The notes beneath the pieces are model-generated. The model ran no database searches, was not told the DNA's origin, and saw only the letters and a program-made list of their open reading frames with translations. Positions 1 through 7,015 of a DNA stretch of 7,060 nucleotides are shown here, one piece after another; the first letter of the stretch is position 1, and each line of letters starts with the position of its first letter. The DNA lies in assembly GCA_031267115.1 (NCBI GenBank), contig JAIRZS010000158.1, positions 1 to 7,060 on the forward strand, read 5' to 3'. The stretch comes from Treponema sp. GTDB lineage: Bacteria; Spirochaetota; Spirochaetia; Treponematales; Breznakiellaceae. The position numbers were made by a program, and so were the translations under genes.

Positions 1-870
1 AGCCATGTGCTGAGGGCCCAGGAATGGCTCTCGTCCACGCCGCTGCATGTGATCCTCTACCGGGCTTTCGGGTGGGATTACCCGGAATTCTGCCACCTCC
101 CCATGGTGATGGGCCAGGATGGAAAGAAACTCAGCAAGCGCCACGGCGCCACCAGCATAGACGAATTCCGCCGCCAGGGATATTTGCCGGAAGCCCTGCT
201 CAACTATGTCGCCCTTTTGGGGGCCTCTTACGAGGAAGGGAAGGATATCTATACCATCGAGGAATTAGCGGAGCGGTTCAGTCTGGATAAGCTTAACAAG
301 GCGCCGGCGGTTTTTGATTACAAAAAGCTGGAATGGTACAACGGTCAGTACATCAGAATGAAGGGAAACGAGGAGCTTGCGGCGCTGGCGCTGCCCTACG
401 GGATTTCCGGCGGACTTTTTGACAGGTCCGACAGCGAAGGCGGCGCATGTACCGAAGAAGACAGGGCTGTGTTTATTGCCGCCATGCCCCTCATCAAGGA
501 ACGGGTTTCGTTTTTGAGCGAAATTCCCGGCAAGCTGGCGTATCTCTTTAAGGAACCCCCGGTTCCGGCGGCGGAAGAATTTATCCCCAAAAAATCGGAC
601 CTGCCCCGGACAATCAGGACCCTGGAAATAGGGCGGAACCTTACCGGCGCCCTGGCCGGTCTGGAGGATGCGGAAGCGGAAGCTCTGGTAAAAGAGGAGG
701 CCGAAAAGGAGGGGGTTAAACTGGGGGACCTGTTAATGCCCCTGAGAGTGGCGGTTACCGGCGCGCGGGTCAGCCCGCCCCTTTTCGGTTCTATACGTAT
801 CTTGGGGGCGGAGCGTTCCCTTGCGCGGGTAAACAGGGCCTTGGCAGCCCTGGGGTCTAAAGACCTTTAG
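1..870 (+). CDS. gltX: Glutamyl-tRNA synthetase, C-terminal part (5' end outside window)
   Basis: This class I aminoacyl-tRNA synthetase charges tRNA-Glu with glutamate in the cytoplasm. The reading frame is open from base 1, so the start lies upstream. About 289 residues are present of a family length near 470-510, so the N-terminal catalytic HIGH region is missing. The visible part begins just before the end of the catalytic domain, with LSSTPLHVILYRAFGW, a typical GluRS segment. The KMSKS-equivalent ATP loop follows as KLSKRHG, about 42 residues in. The stem-contact region (NYVALLG, then FSLDKLNKAPAVFDYKKLEW) and the helical anticodon-binding domain come next. It ends with the expected PLRVAVTGARVSPPLFGSIRILG block and a terminal helix. 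The last codons and the TAG stop lie inside a palindromic repeat cluster. The next gene is convergent, 22 bases away. Whether the enzyme is discriminating or also charges tRNA-Gln cannot be told from this part. Confidence 0.96.
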   Translation, partial: SHVLRAQEWLSSTPLHVILYRAFGWDYPEFCHLPMVMGQDGKKLSKRHGATSIDEFRRQGYLPEALLNYVALLGASYEEGKDIYTIEELAERFSLDKLNKAPAVFDYKKLEWYNGQYIRMKGNEELAALALPYGISGGLFDRSDSEGGACTEEDRAVFIAAMPLIKERVSFLSEIPGKLAYLFKEPPVPAAEEFIPKKSDLPRTIRTLEIGRNLTGALAGLEDAEAEALVKEEAEKEGVKLGDLLMPLRVAVTGARVSPPLFGSIRILGAERSLARVNRALAALGSKDL

Positions 871-890
871 GTCTAAGACCCCTAGGTCTT
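852..890. repeat. Tandem 15-bp palindromic repeat at the gltX stop; possible bidirectional terminator
   Basis: Two adjacent units, AAGACCTTTAGGTCT (860-874) and AAGACCCCTAGGTCT (875-889), match at 13 of 15 positions. Each is itself palindromic: AAGACC/GGTCTT-type arms around a 4-base loop. A partial unit ending GGGGTCT lies at 852-858. Together they can fold as one long hairpin, with 852-858 pairing with 876-882 and 861-865 with 870-874, or as two small hairpins. The cluster covers the gltX stop codon (868-870) and sits between convergent genes, where a shared terminator is expected. No run of T follows in either direction, so a standard intrinsic terminator is not clear. Confidence 0.6.
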
Positions 891-892
891 AA

Positions 893-1726
893 TTAAATAA
901 CGATGCCGCCGAAAACCAGGCCCAGGACAAAGGAACGGTTTCCTTCGTCCAGAATGTCGGTGGCAATGATGTCCACCATAAGCTTGATTTTCTTTAAAGC
1001 GGGGGCCGCGCCTATATCTATCCTTAATCCTGTGTTCAGACTTCCCCGGTAATAGGTATCAATTCCCAGAGGATCAATACTGTAAGAAAAATTGGAAAAA
1101 TCAACCAGCCAATGAACGTACCGCTGGAATACATCAGGAAGGACTATCATGTCAAAGCCCATACCAAAGTCAACATTGGAATTCTGATTTTCCATGAAGG
1201 TATATCCCAGGGCTACAGTAGTAGCCGTAGGCATACCAAAGAGACTGCCTGAATAAGTGGCGGACGCGTAGATCTGTCCGGCCGTAGTCAGGGTGGTTTT
1301 TCCTTCAATGTCCCAGGGGCCATAGGAAGGATGTATCAATTGCAGATTCCCTCCCAGGGCGAAGGCGGTTTTCTTTGTCGGAAGCTGGAGTTTTAAGCCC
1401 AGGATATAATCAAAGTTATTTCCCTTTTTTTCTTCATATCGATAATACCGGGTGTCCGGCTGAAAATCAAAGGCCCCCGTTATCTCGACCCACTTGAAAA
1501 GGCTAACCCCAATTTTTGCTATAGGATTCTTTTTTACAAAATTGTAGGTTACTCCTAAATCAATACCCAGATCGGCTTCCCTCTGCCAGCCTATCATTCC
1601 CGTTGGAACGGTATAAAGACCTGCCGCCCCGTTAAAGCTCATGCCTTCCTGGGCTGATACAAATCCTGCCGGTACAACGATCAAAATCAAAATAATAATG
1701 CCAATTTGGCTCCGAAAATATTTCAT
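893..1726 (-). CDS. Predicted secreted outer-membrane beta-barrel protein
   Basis: I do not recognise a named family with certainty. The 277-residue product starts with a clear signal peptide: basic MKYFR, a hydrophobic stretch at about residues 8-20, and a likely cleavage after VSA (residues 23-25), leaving a 252-residue mature protein. There is no lipobox cysteine. The rest shows many short stretches of alternating polar and hydrophobic residues rich in Gly, Tyr and Phe, such as LGIDLGVTYNF, WVEITGAFDF, FDYILGLKLQL, IYASATYSGS and NTGLRIDIG, as expected of barrel strands. The GLYTVPTG...GWQREADLGIDLG region (36-57) resembles the start of YjbH-like barrel proteins. The C-terminus (LGLVFGGIVI) lacks the terminal aromatic typical of many outer-membrane proteins. 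The ATG at 1726 is supported by AAGGAGT 7 bases upstream. The gene is visibly AT-richer than its neighbours. A structural or porin-like role is possible; no enzyme motif is seen. Confidence 0.72.
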   Translation of the reverse strand: MKYFRSQIGIIILILIVVPAGFVSAQEGMSFNGAAGLYTVPTGMIGWQREADLGIDLGVTYNFVKKNPIAKIGVSLFKWVEITGAFDFQPDTRYYRYEEKKGNNFDYILGLKLQLPTKKTAFALGGNLQLIHPSYGPWDIEGKTTLTTAGQIYASATYSGSLFGMPTATTVALGYTFMENQNSNVDFGMGFDMIVLPDVFQRYVHWLVDFSNFSYSIDPLGIDTYYRGSLNTGLRIDIGAAPALKKIKLMVDIIATDILDEGNRSFVLGLVFGGIVI

Positions 1727-1733
1727 AAGAATT

Positions 1734-1740
1734 ACTCCTT
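1734..1740 (-). promoter_or_regulatory. Ribosome binding site of the beta-barrel gene
   Basis: On the minus strand AAGGAGT lies 7 bases before the ATG at 1724-1726. It is a strong Shine-Dalgarno match and fixes the start, which also gives a complete signal peptide. Confidence 0.8.
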
Positions 1741-1745
1741 ACTTC

Positions 1746-1779
1746 AGTATAGTAATATATCAATGATATATCCAGTAAA
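1746..1779 (-). promoter_or_regulatory. Possible promoter with inverted-repeat operator upstream of the beta-barrel gene
   Basis: The 79-base gap between lhr and the beta-barrel gene is AT-rich. On the minus strand one possible promoter is TTTACT (1774-1779) and TACTAT (1749-1754) with a 19-base spacer. An alternative is TGGATA (1769-1774) and TATACT (1746-1751) with a 17-base spacer. Neither is strong, and both would give a very short leader. An exact inverted repeat, ATATATCA-A-TGATATAT (1755-1771), lies within the spacer of the first option, where a bound regulator would block polymerase. The promoter choice is a guess; the inverted repeat is directly visible. Confidence 0.3.
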
Positions 1780-1805
1780 CGGTATTTTCAGGGGAGATTA
1801 CGGGC

Positions 1806-4800
1806 TTACCAGAAGACGAGTTTGTCCCGATCCGGCAGAAAGCCCAGGGTTTTCAGGACCTGGCTGTAGGGGGAACCGGAGGCGGAAATACCGTTTATTT
1901 TTTCGATGATTGTTTTTCGGAAGGATGGTCCGCGGGAAGAAAGAAGCAAGGCCATGATCCGCGGCGCGCCGGGATCTTCCGGAGGGAAGAAGATTTCAAG
2001 CTCTCGGCCGTTTTTGGCCGAGATATACATGGGCGAGGTTCCCCGAAAGCAGAGGCGGACGCCCGGAAGCCGGGAAGGGAGCGGAAAGGGAAGCCCTTCC
2101 AGTTCCAGAGCGGCAGGACTTGCGGGATCGCAGGCGTTCATCCAGTAAAGACCCGTTTCGTTCTCCGCGGCCAGAAGTTCTTTTTCAATGCCCGGCGTGG
2201 CAAACTGAAGAGAATTTATACCCCCAAAGAAACGTCCCGAATATAGCTCCCCGGCCAGTTCCATACGCCGTATAACAGGGAGCAATTTTGCCCAGGAAAG
2301 GCAGGGAGCTTCCCGTTCCAGAAACGGCCGGGCAAGCACCCCCCACCGGTCAAGGAGCAGTCGGATTCGCTCCCGGTTCAGGTTTTCCTCGTCCAGCGGA
2401 TCGGCTCCGCCTGATTCGCCGTCGGACGGTTCCAGGGAAAACCATCTGCCGGGTACGGGGGGCCCCTCACGCCAGCGGTCCCTGAGCGCACGGGGGATAC
2501 GATGGGGGCCAAATCCCCGGGGAAGCCGGCGCAAGAGCGGCGGAGAGGCCGTCTCTTCCGGAAAATCTTTCGGGACCGCGCCTCGCTCAACAAAACGGCG
2601 GACGCTTTCCCAGGTATCCGATGAAAGGAGCCCTTGCCAGACAAGGTTCCAAATAGCCTCCGCGCAGGATCGGGTGTCAAGGCCGAACGCTTCCCTGATT
2701 TCCCAAAAATCCCGCTCCCGTTCAAAGAAAGCGCGGTGGGCCAAAAAAAGCTCCGGCAGTTCTTCTTCCCCGGTTCTTTCAGGCAGAACCAAGTCGGCGG
2801 CGGCGGGGAGGGAAAAAGCGGCGCGTTCATGGCCCGTTCCGTACCAGAAAAGTTCCCCTGCCGCGATTGCCCGGTCCAGTTTTTCCGGGTTGTAATCTCC
2901 TTCCCGGCATGGAAAGATGTCCCGTTCCCAAAGCTGAATCTGGGCGGCATAGCCCTGTAACTTTTCCCAGGGAGGGACTGTTTTTACAAGGGCCTCCACG
3001 GAATCCGCTGTCCTCAGACTGTCTCCGTCCCACATACGGATACCCTGCCTCCTTGCCAGAAACGGGATAAGTACGCTTACCGGCCTTTCGGCGATCCGCG
3101 GACGGCTTTTTTTACGGGTCAAACGGAGCAGTATTTCCAGGTTTTCCCGGTCGCATACAAACCGTGTCTCCGTCCCCGCAACGCGGATGTCCCGGACAAG
3201 TTCGCCGGATTCACAGAGGGAAAACGCCGCGCTTTCCGTTTCCGCCCTGTCCGTTCCAAAGACCGCGCTTATTCTGTCCAGGGCAACAGGCCCCTGGAAA
3301 CGGAGCCAGGGTCCCAAAAGGCAGACAGCCTCGGCCATCCAGGTTTCGGCAAGGTCCCGGTGTACTACCGCTTCCGTCCCGGCACCTTCCCGCTTAATCC
3401 GTGTTATTCTGCCCCCCAGGGCCGCGTCCAGCCGCAGTTCTTCCCTCACTTCTTCCGGGAGTACGGCAAGCAGGTTTTCCCATTCGTCAAGGGGAATGGC
3501 GATCCGCTCCCGAACCCATTCGCATAAAGAAGGGACGGAGGAAGGCGCCCAGCCGGAGACTTCCCTTTTCAGGCGCGCGCAAAAATCAATCCGCACATCC
3601 TCCGGCAGAGGGGGACGCCCGCCGCTGTTTTCCAGGGCATCCCTGATGATCTGATCCGCCAGGCTTACCTTGCCCGTAAGCCCGGCCATCCTGAGATCCG
3701 GCCGCTCGTCGTATTCATACATGTGCGCGTTGACATCCTTCCAAACCTGTTCCCGCGCGAAAGGGCTGGGAAGGCGGGTGCGAAAAAACGACAGTTTTAC
3801 CGTTTCGGATGCAATATCTCCGATCAGCGCGGCAAGACCGGGAAGATCGAATCTGTCTTTGAGGCAGCTTCTCCAGGCTTCGGCGGTCAGGGGGAAATCG
3901 TCAATGCCGGATACCGCGTCAAAGAGCCGCCTGGACCGCTGGCGGCTGAACCAAAGGGGAGTACGTTTTCCAAAGGATGTTTTTGTAAGGATAAGGGAGC
4001 GTTCCGCCGCCTCCCGGAAGGCCGCCCCGAAAAGCCCCGAGGCTTCCAAACGCCTGCGGAACAGGGTTTCTCCCCTTTCCCCGCCGGGTTTTCCCCCGCT
4101 TATCCCAAGGATACTTTGGCGTATAAGCCGTTCCGGTTTTTCCCCCGCAATCCGGGGCAGGAAAAGCAATACCGCGTCGTCATCGGCCATGCTTTCTATC
4201 CGCGTACCAAGGCTGTCTTCCAGGTCCTGGGAGAGGGCCATCGCCAGGGGGTAATTTACCGCGCCACCGCGAAAGCTGTGAAACACAACCTGGTACACAT
4301 CGGTCCGGGAAGGATCGTCGATTATTTCCACCGGGATATGACCGGGACCGGGCAGGGGGATACCTTCCTGGGCTTTTATCTGATTCATGACAAGGGCAAA
4401 AAGCGCTTCCACCGCGGCCGGTGAAAAAGACGGAAAATCGACCGTCTTCCTGTCGTTAAAAAGGGAAAACAGTTCCAGAATACGCCTTGACAGTACAGGA
4501 CTCCGGAACACCGCCTCGGCACGGTAAAAAGGGGCAAATTCCGAGGGCTTTCCCGACGGGATTACCGTTACCGCCTCGCTGCCTATGGCGCTGATGGTCC
4601 AGGGCCGGGAACCGAATTCGAAGCTGTCCCCGATGCGCCGCTCCCAGACAAATTCCTCATCCAGTTCGCCGATTTTTGTCCCGTCTCCGAGACGCAGGGA
4701 AAAATACCCCCGGTTCGCTATTACCCCGCCGGCGGTGTAAAGCGTCCGCAGAAGGCCGTCCGCCGCCTGAATCTCTCCGCTCAGGCGATCAAAATAGAGC

Positions 4801-6272
4801 CGCCCTTTGAGTTCCCGGATACGGTTTTCCCCGTAATACCCCGACAGCATCAGTATTACCGCGTCAAAAGAAGATCGGGGAAGCGTTTTAAAAACATAAA
4901 AACCGCGAAGGGTTTTATAGAGTTCACCGGTGTGCCAATTTTTTTCCGCGCATAATTCCAAAATTACCTGGGCAAGAATATCCAGAGGATTCTCGACAGG
5001 AAAACTTTCCTCGATTTCCCGCTCCTCCACCGCCCCGGCAAGGGCCGCCGCCATAATCAGTTCCATCCCGTAAAAAGGAACGATGAGCCCACGGGAGACA
5101 CGGCCCACCCCGTGCCCTGAACGGCCTATCCGCTGCAAGGCCGCCGCGGCGGAACCGGGACTTCCCGCCAGGATAACCTCGTCCACGCCGCCTATGTCTA
5201 TGCCCAATTCCAGGGAACCGGTCGCGGCCACACAGGAAATCCGGCCTTCCGCGAGACGCTCTTCCACTACGCGCCGTACTTCCCGTGAAAGGGAACCATG
5301 ATGGGCAAAGGCGATTGGTTCGGGAAGCGGCGGACTAAGGGGGGTGGAAGCCGCTTTTTGTTCCGCCAGTTCCCCGGCGCGCTTGTTGACGAGCAGGGCT
5401 ATGCGCTCCGCCCGCTGCCGGGAACTGGTAAACACCAGGACGGTGCGGCGGCAGCGTTCCCCGTCAAAGCCGAGGCGTTCCAGCACCGTTTCTACCAGGG
5501 CGGCGTAACGCTCTCCATAGTGGGAGGGCTCCGCGTCCTGTCCGGCCCAAGCAGGCGGTCCGGGCGGAAAATCCACCTGTAATTCTATCCGCTTTTTGAT
5601 TTTGGGCGACACGATCCGTACCGTGCGCCCTAGGCCACCCGCGAATTCCGCCGCCGCGCTTTCCGGTCTGACGGTGGCGGAAAGCGCGGTCCGCTGGAAT
5701 TCCCCCGCGATAAGGGCAAGCCGGTCAATCTGGCAGGAAAGGAAAGCGCCGCGTTTACCCGCAAGCACGGAATGGATTTCGTCAAGGATAAGGTACTTTA
5801 CCTTTGACAGCGCTTCTCTTCCCCGTGGGTTGAGCAGCAGTATTGCCAGGCTTTCCGGCGTTACCGCCAGCACGGACGGCGGCGAGACAAGAAAACGCCG
5901 TCTTTGGGATTCGGGGGTATCGCCGGAACGAGTTTCCACTCTTATACCGGGAAAGGCTTCCCCGACCTCCTTAAAGTGTTCTTTCAGGGACCGGAGGGGC
6001 TCCAGAATATTCCGCCTGATATCTTCGTTCAGGGCTTTGAGGGGGGACACATAGAGGACGGCAAGTTCCGCGGCATTGTAGGTTCCGTCAATAAAACGGG
6101 AAATCGCGGCCAGAAAAGCGGTAAGGGTCTTGCCGCTTCCGGTGGGCGCAATAGCCAGCACGTTTTCTCCCCGGGCAATCAGCGGCCACGCCGCCTCCTG
6201 TACCTCGGTCGCTTTGCCGTAAGCGGCGGCAAACCATGAACGTACCAGGGGATGAAAAGATGAAAGCGGCAT
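1806..6272 (-). CDS. lhr: ATP-dependent DNA helicase Lhr, full length
   Basis: Lhr is a superfamily 2 helicase that moves 3'-to-5' on single-stranded DNA and unwinds duplexes, including RNA:DNA hybrids. It is linked to DNA repair. At 1,488 residues this matches full-length bacterial Lhr (about 1,500). The motifs are intact: Q-motif TEVQEAAW (22-29), Walker A APTGSGKT (42-49), Ia SPLKALN (76-82), Ib TPESLAILL (138-146), DEIH (164-167), SAT (198-200), IV VLVFTSSRQRAE (278-289), V ATGSLELGIDIGGVDEV (350-366), VI QRIGRSGH (380-387). FEFGSRPWTI (551-560) fits the Lhr beta-barrel segment, with Trp558 a likely DNA-stacking residue. The C-terminal half ends with IRRMELAGELYSGRFFGG (334-351 after residue 1000), LQFATPG and a final FRKTIIEKING helix. 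In E. coli this half has been reported to be a uracil-DNA glycosylase; whether that holds here is unknown. ATG 6272 is the only start codon after the upstream in-frame TGA, but no Shine-Dalgarno precedes it. Confidence 0.95.
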   Translation of the reverse strand: MPLSSFHPLVRSWFAAAYGKATEVQEAAWPLIARGENVLAIAPTGSGKTLTAFLAAISRFIDGTYNAAELAVLYVSPLKALNEDIRRNILEPLRSLKEHFKEVGEAFPGIRVETRSGDTPESQRRRFLVSPPSVLAVTPESLAILLLNPRGREALSKVKYLILDEIHSVLAGKRGAFLSCQIDRLALIAGEFQRTALSATVRPESAAAEFAGGLGRTVRIVSPKIKKRIELQVDFPPGPPAWAGQDAEPSHYGERYAALVETVLERLGFDGERCRRTVLVFTSSRQRAERIALLVNKRAGELAEQKAASTPLSPPLPEPIAFAHHGSLSREVRRVVEERLAEGRISCVAATGSLELGIDIGGVDEVILAGSPGSAAAALQRIGRSGHGVGRVSRGLIVPFYGMELIMAAALAGAVEEREIEESFPVENPLDILAQVILELCAEKNWHTGELYKTLRGFYVFKTLPRSSFDAVILMLSGYYGENRIRELKGRLYFDRLSGEIQAADGLLRTLYTAGGVIANRGYFSLRLGDGTKIGELDEEFVWERRIGDSFEFGSRPWTISAIGSEAVTVIPSGKPSEFAPFYRAEAVFRSPVLSRRILELFSLFNDRKTVDFPSFSPAAVEALFALVMNQIKAQEGIPLPGPGHIPVEIIDDPSRTDVYQVVFHSFRGGAVNYPLAMALSQDLEDSLGTRIESMADDDAVLLFLPRIAGEKPERLIRQSILGISGGKPGGERGETLFRRRLEASGLFGAAFREAAERSLILTKTSFGKRTPLWFSRQRSRRLFDAVSGIDDFPLTAEAWRSCLKDRFDLPGLAALIGDIASETVKLSFFRTRLPSPFAREQVWKDVNAHMYEYDERPDLRMAGLTGKVSLADQIIRDALENSGGRPPLPEDVRIDFCARLKREVSGWAPSSVPSLCEWVRERIAIPLDEWENLLAVLPEEVREELRLDAALGGRITRIKREGAGTEAVVHRDLAETWMAEAVCLLGPWLRFQGPVALDRISAVFGTDRAETESAAFSLCESGELVRDIRVAGTETRFVCDRENLEILLRLTRKKSRPRIAERPVSVLIPFLARRQGIRMWDGDSLRTADSVEALVKTVPPWEKLQGYAAQIQLWERDIFPCREGDYNPEKLDRAIAAGELFWYGTGHERAAFSLPAAADLVLPERTGEEELPELFLAHRAFFERERDFWEIREAFGLDTRSCAEAIWNLVWQGLLSSDTWESVRRFVERGAVPKDFPEETASPPLLRRLPRGFGPHRIPRALRDRWREGPPVPGRWFSLEPSDGESGGADPLDEENLNRERIRLLLDRWGVLARPFLEREAPCLSWAKLLPVIRRMELAGELYSGRFFGGINSLQFATPGIEKELLAAENETGLYWMNACDPASPAALELEGLPFPLPSRLPGVRLCFRGTSPMYISAKNGRELEIFFPPEDPGAPRIMALLLSSRGPSFRKTIIEKINGISASGSPYSQVLKTLGFLPDRDKLVFW

Positions 6273-6310
6273 GAGGGAAGTATAACTTTGAACCGCTGTT
6301 CTGTAAAGTT

Positions 6311-6422
6311 TTGAAAGTCGCCGGGCAAGGCAAACACATAGGAATTTTCACCACTCCCGGGGATAACAATCGCCCCCAGGCTCAATGATGTTGAAAGTGT
6401 CGCCGGACGGCTCTATCACATA
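6311..6422. repeat. Degenerate ~30-bp direct repeat, copies at 6311-6340 and 6391-6422
   Basis: The end of the nuclease-like gene (6391-6422) and the gap before lhr (6311-6340) share TTGAAAGT, then CGCCGG, and CACATA at the far end. The only gap is two extra bases (GT) in the genic copy. I count about 23 matches over 30 aligned bases, with starts 80 bases apart. Translated on the minus strand, the genic copy encodes YVIEPSGDTFN and the other would read YVFALPGDFQN, in a frame that is not otherwise coding. It could be a decayed partial duplication or chance. Confidence 0.3.
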
Positions 6423-6875
6423 TAACCCCTTTCTCAGGGCGTAGGTCTTCTCGCTCTCCACAAATACCACACCCGCCACGGCCCCCAGGTATTTCCGCTT
6501 GTCATTATGCGAATCCGCGTAACGGCGCAATTTTTCCATGCGCTCAATGTGCTCGTCTATATCGGCATCTCTGGGTTTCGCTTTGGTTTCAACAACCATC
6601 GTCCGGTCCCCGTTTTCCAGAAAAACGTCAATTTCGGCGATGATACGGTCTTCCTGGTCCCTGATGATGGTGTTCTGATGACTCCTTTCAAACGTGAATC
6701 CCAATTCCTTGAATTTTGCCACCAGATTCGGCTCGACCATATACTCAACCATTTCGCCAAAACGGTTGCCGAGCTTCCCGATCTGTTCGTTTACGACCTT
6801 TATACTGGCCCTTAATTCTTCGTTGCCGGCCTTTATTCGTTCATCGGTGGCCTTCATTTGCTCTCTGTTTTCCAT
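6348..6875 (-). CDS. Coiled-coil PD-(D/E)XK nuclease-like protein (apparently frameshifted at its 5' end)
   Basis: From the ATG at 6875 the frame encodes 175 residues. Residues 1-35 (MENREQMKATDERIKAGNEE onward) are charged and heptad-like, a probable coiled coil. KLGNRFGEMVEYMVEPNLV (34-52) leads into a domain with a PD-(D/E)XK pattern: Glu48 in the first helix, AEIDVFL (Asp83), then VVETKAK with Glu96 and Lys98. This is the usual metal-binding and catalytic set of the superfamily. A later helix (IDEHIERMEKLRRYA) and GLYVIEPSGDTFN fit the rest of the fold. It resembles DUF3782-type proteins, whose substrate is not known to me, and the PREW end looks complete. No ribosome binding site precedes 6875. 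The strong one serves the ATG at 6937 in another frame, so the true gene probably began there. The main frame stays open up to a TTG at 7034, but that stretch looks non-coding. lhr follows after 75 bases. Confidence 0.7.
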   Translation of the reverse strand: MENREQMKATDERIKAGNEELRASIKVVNEQIGKLGNRFGEMVEYMVEPNLVAKFKELGFTFERSHQNTIIRDQEDRIIAEIDVFLENGDRTMVVETKAKPRDADIDEHIERMEKLRRYADSHNDKRKYLGAVAGVVFVESEKTYALRKGLYVIEPSGDTFNIIEPGGDCYPREW

Positions 6876-6937
6876 AATAAGGCTGCCCAGACTTTCTCGA
6901 AAGTCAAGCCCGCGCCTATTGTTTCCGTTGCTGCCAT
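6854..6937 (-). other. Out-of-frame 5' segment of the nuclease-like gene (27 codons)
   Basis: A strong ribosome binding site precedes an ATG at 6937. The frame it opens reads MAATETIGAGLTFEKVWAAL, then LWKTESK and a TGA at 6854-6856. The first 20 residues look like the N-terminus I associate with coiled-coil nuclease-like proteins of treponemes (a TFEKVWA-type start just ahead of the coiled coil). The main frame takes over at about 6878-6875 with IMENREQ. A net -1 shift (one extra base or two lost) near 6872-6882 would join both parts into a protein of about 195 residues. I infer a frameshift mutation or a sequencing error; a real 27-residue leader peptide is a less likely reading. Confidence 0.55.
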
Positions 6938-6942
6938 GGTTA

Positions 6943-6948
6943 CCTCCC
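6943..6948 (-). promoter_or_regulatory. Ribosome binding site for the ATG at 6937
   Basis: GGGAGG on the minus strand lies 5 bases before ATG 6935-6937. It is the best Shine-Dalgarno match in this region and points to 6937, not 6875 or 7034, as the original start of the nuclease-like gene. Confidence 0.75.
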
Positions 6949-6985
6949 AAAGTAAATATACTCTGTTTGTGGATTGTTTGGAAAG

Positions 6986-7015
6986 GTTTACGGAACAGTA
7001 ACGTAAACAGTAACG
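6986..7015. repeat. Overlapping inverted and direct repeats upstream of the nuclease-like gene
   Basis: AACAGTAACG occurs exactly twice, at 6994-7003 and 7006-7015, a 12-base period. Overlapping it is an inverted repeat, GTTTACG (6986-6992) and CGTAAAC (7002-7008), with a 9-base spacer. Both lie 50-80 bases before the ATG at 6937, a suitable place for a regulator site. No convincing promoter boxes were found: TATATT at 7017-7022 lacks a partner, and TATATT at 6955-6960 is too close to the ribosome binding site. Confidence 0.4.

Noticed and set aside
852..890. Standard intrinsic terminator for gltX
   Set aside because: The hairpin is strong but no T-run follows in either direction, so it is listed as a repeat with possible terminator function only.
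2378..2950. 190-codon minus-strand open frame overlapping lhr in another frame
   Set aside because: Low-complexity Pro/Arg/Ser-rich product, fully contained in the lhr C-terminal half, which shows conserved Lhr features in its own frame.
3670..4424. Long plus-strand open frames of 194 and 233 codons inside lhr
   Set aside because: They are antisense to a helicase frame that is well supported throughout. Their products are Arg/Pro/Ser-rich with no recognisable domain, as expected for shadows of a GC-rich gene.
6865..6885. Programmed -1 ribosomal frameshift site
   Set aside because: No X-XXY-YYZ heptamer in the proper frame, and no clear stimulatory hairpin immediately downstream.
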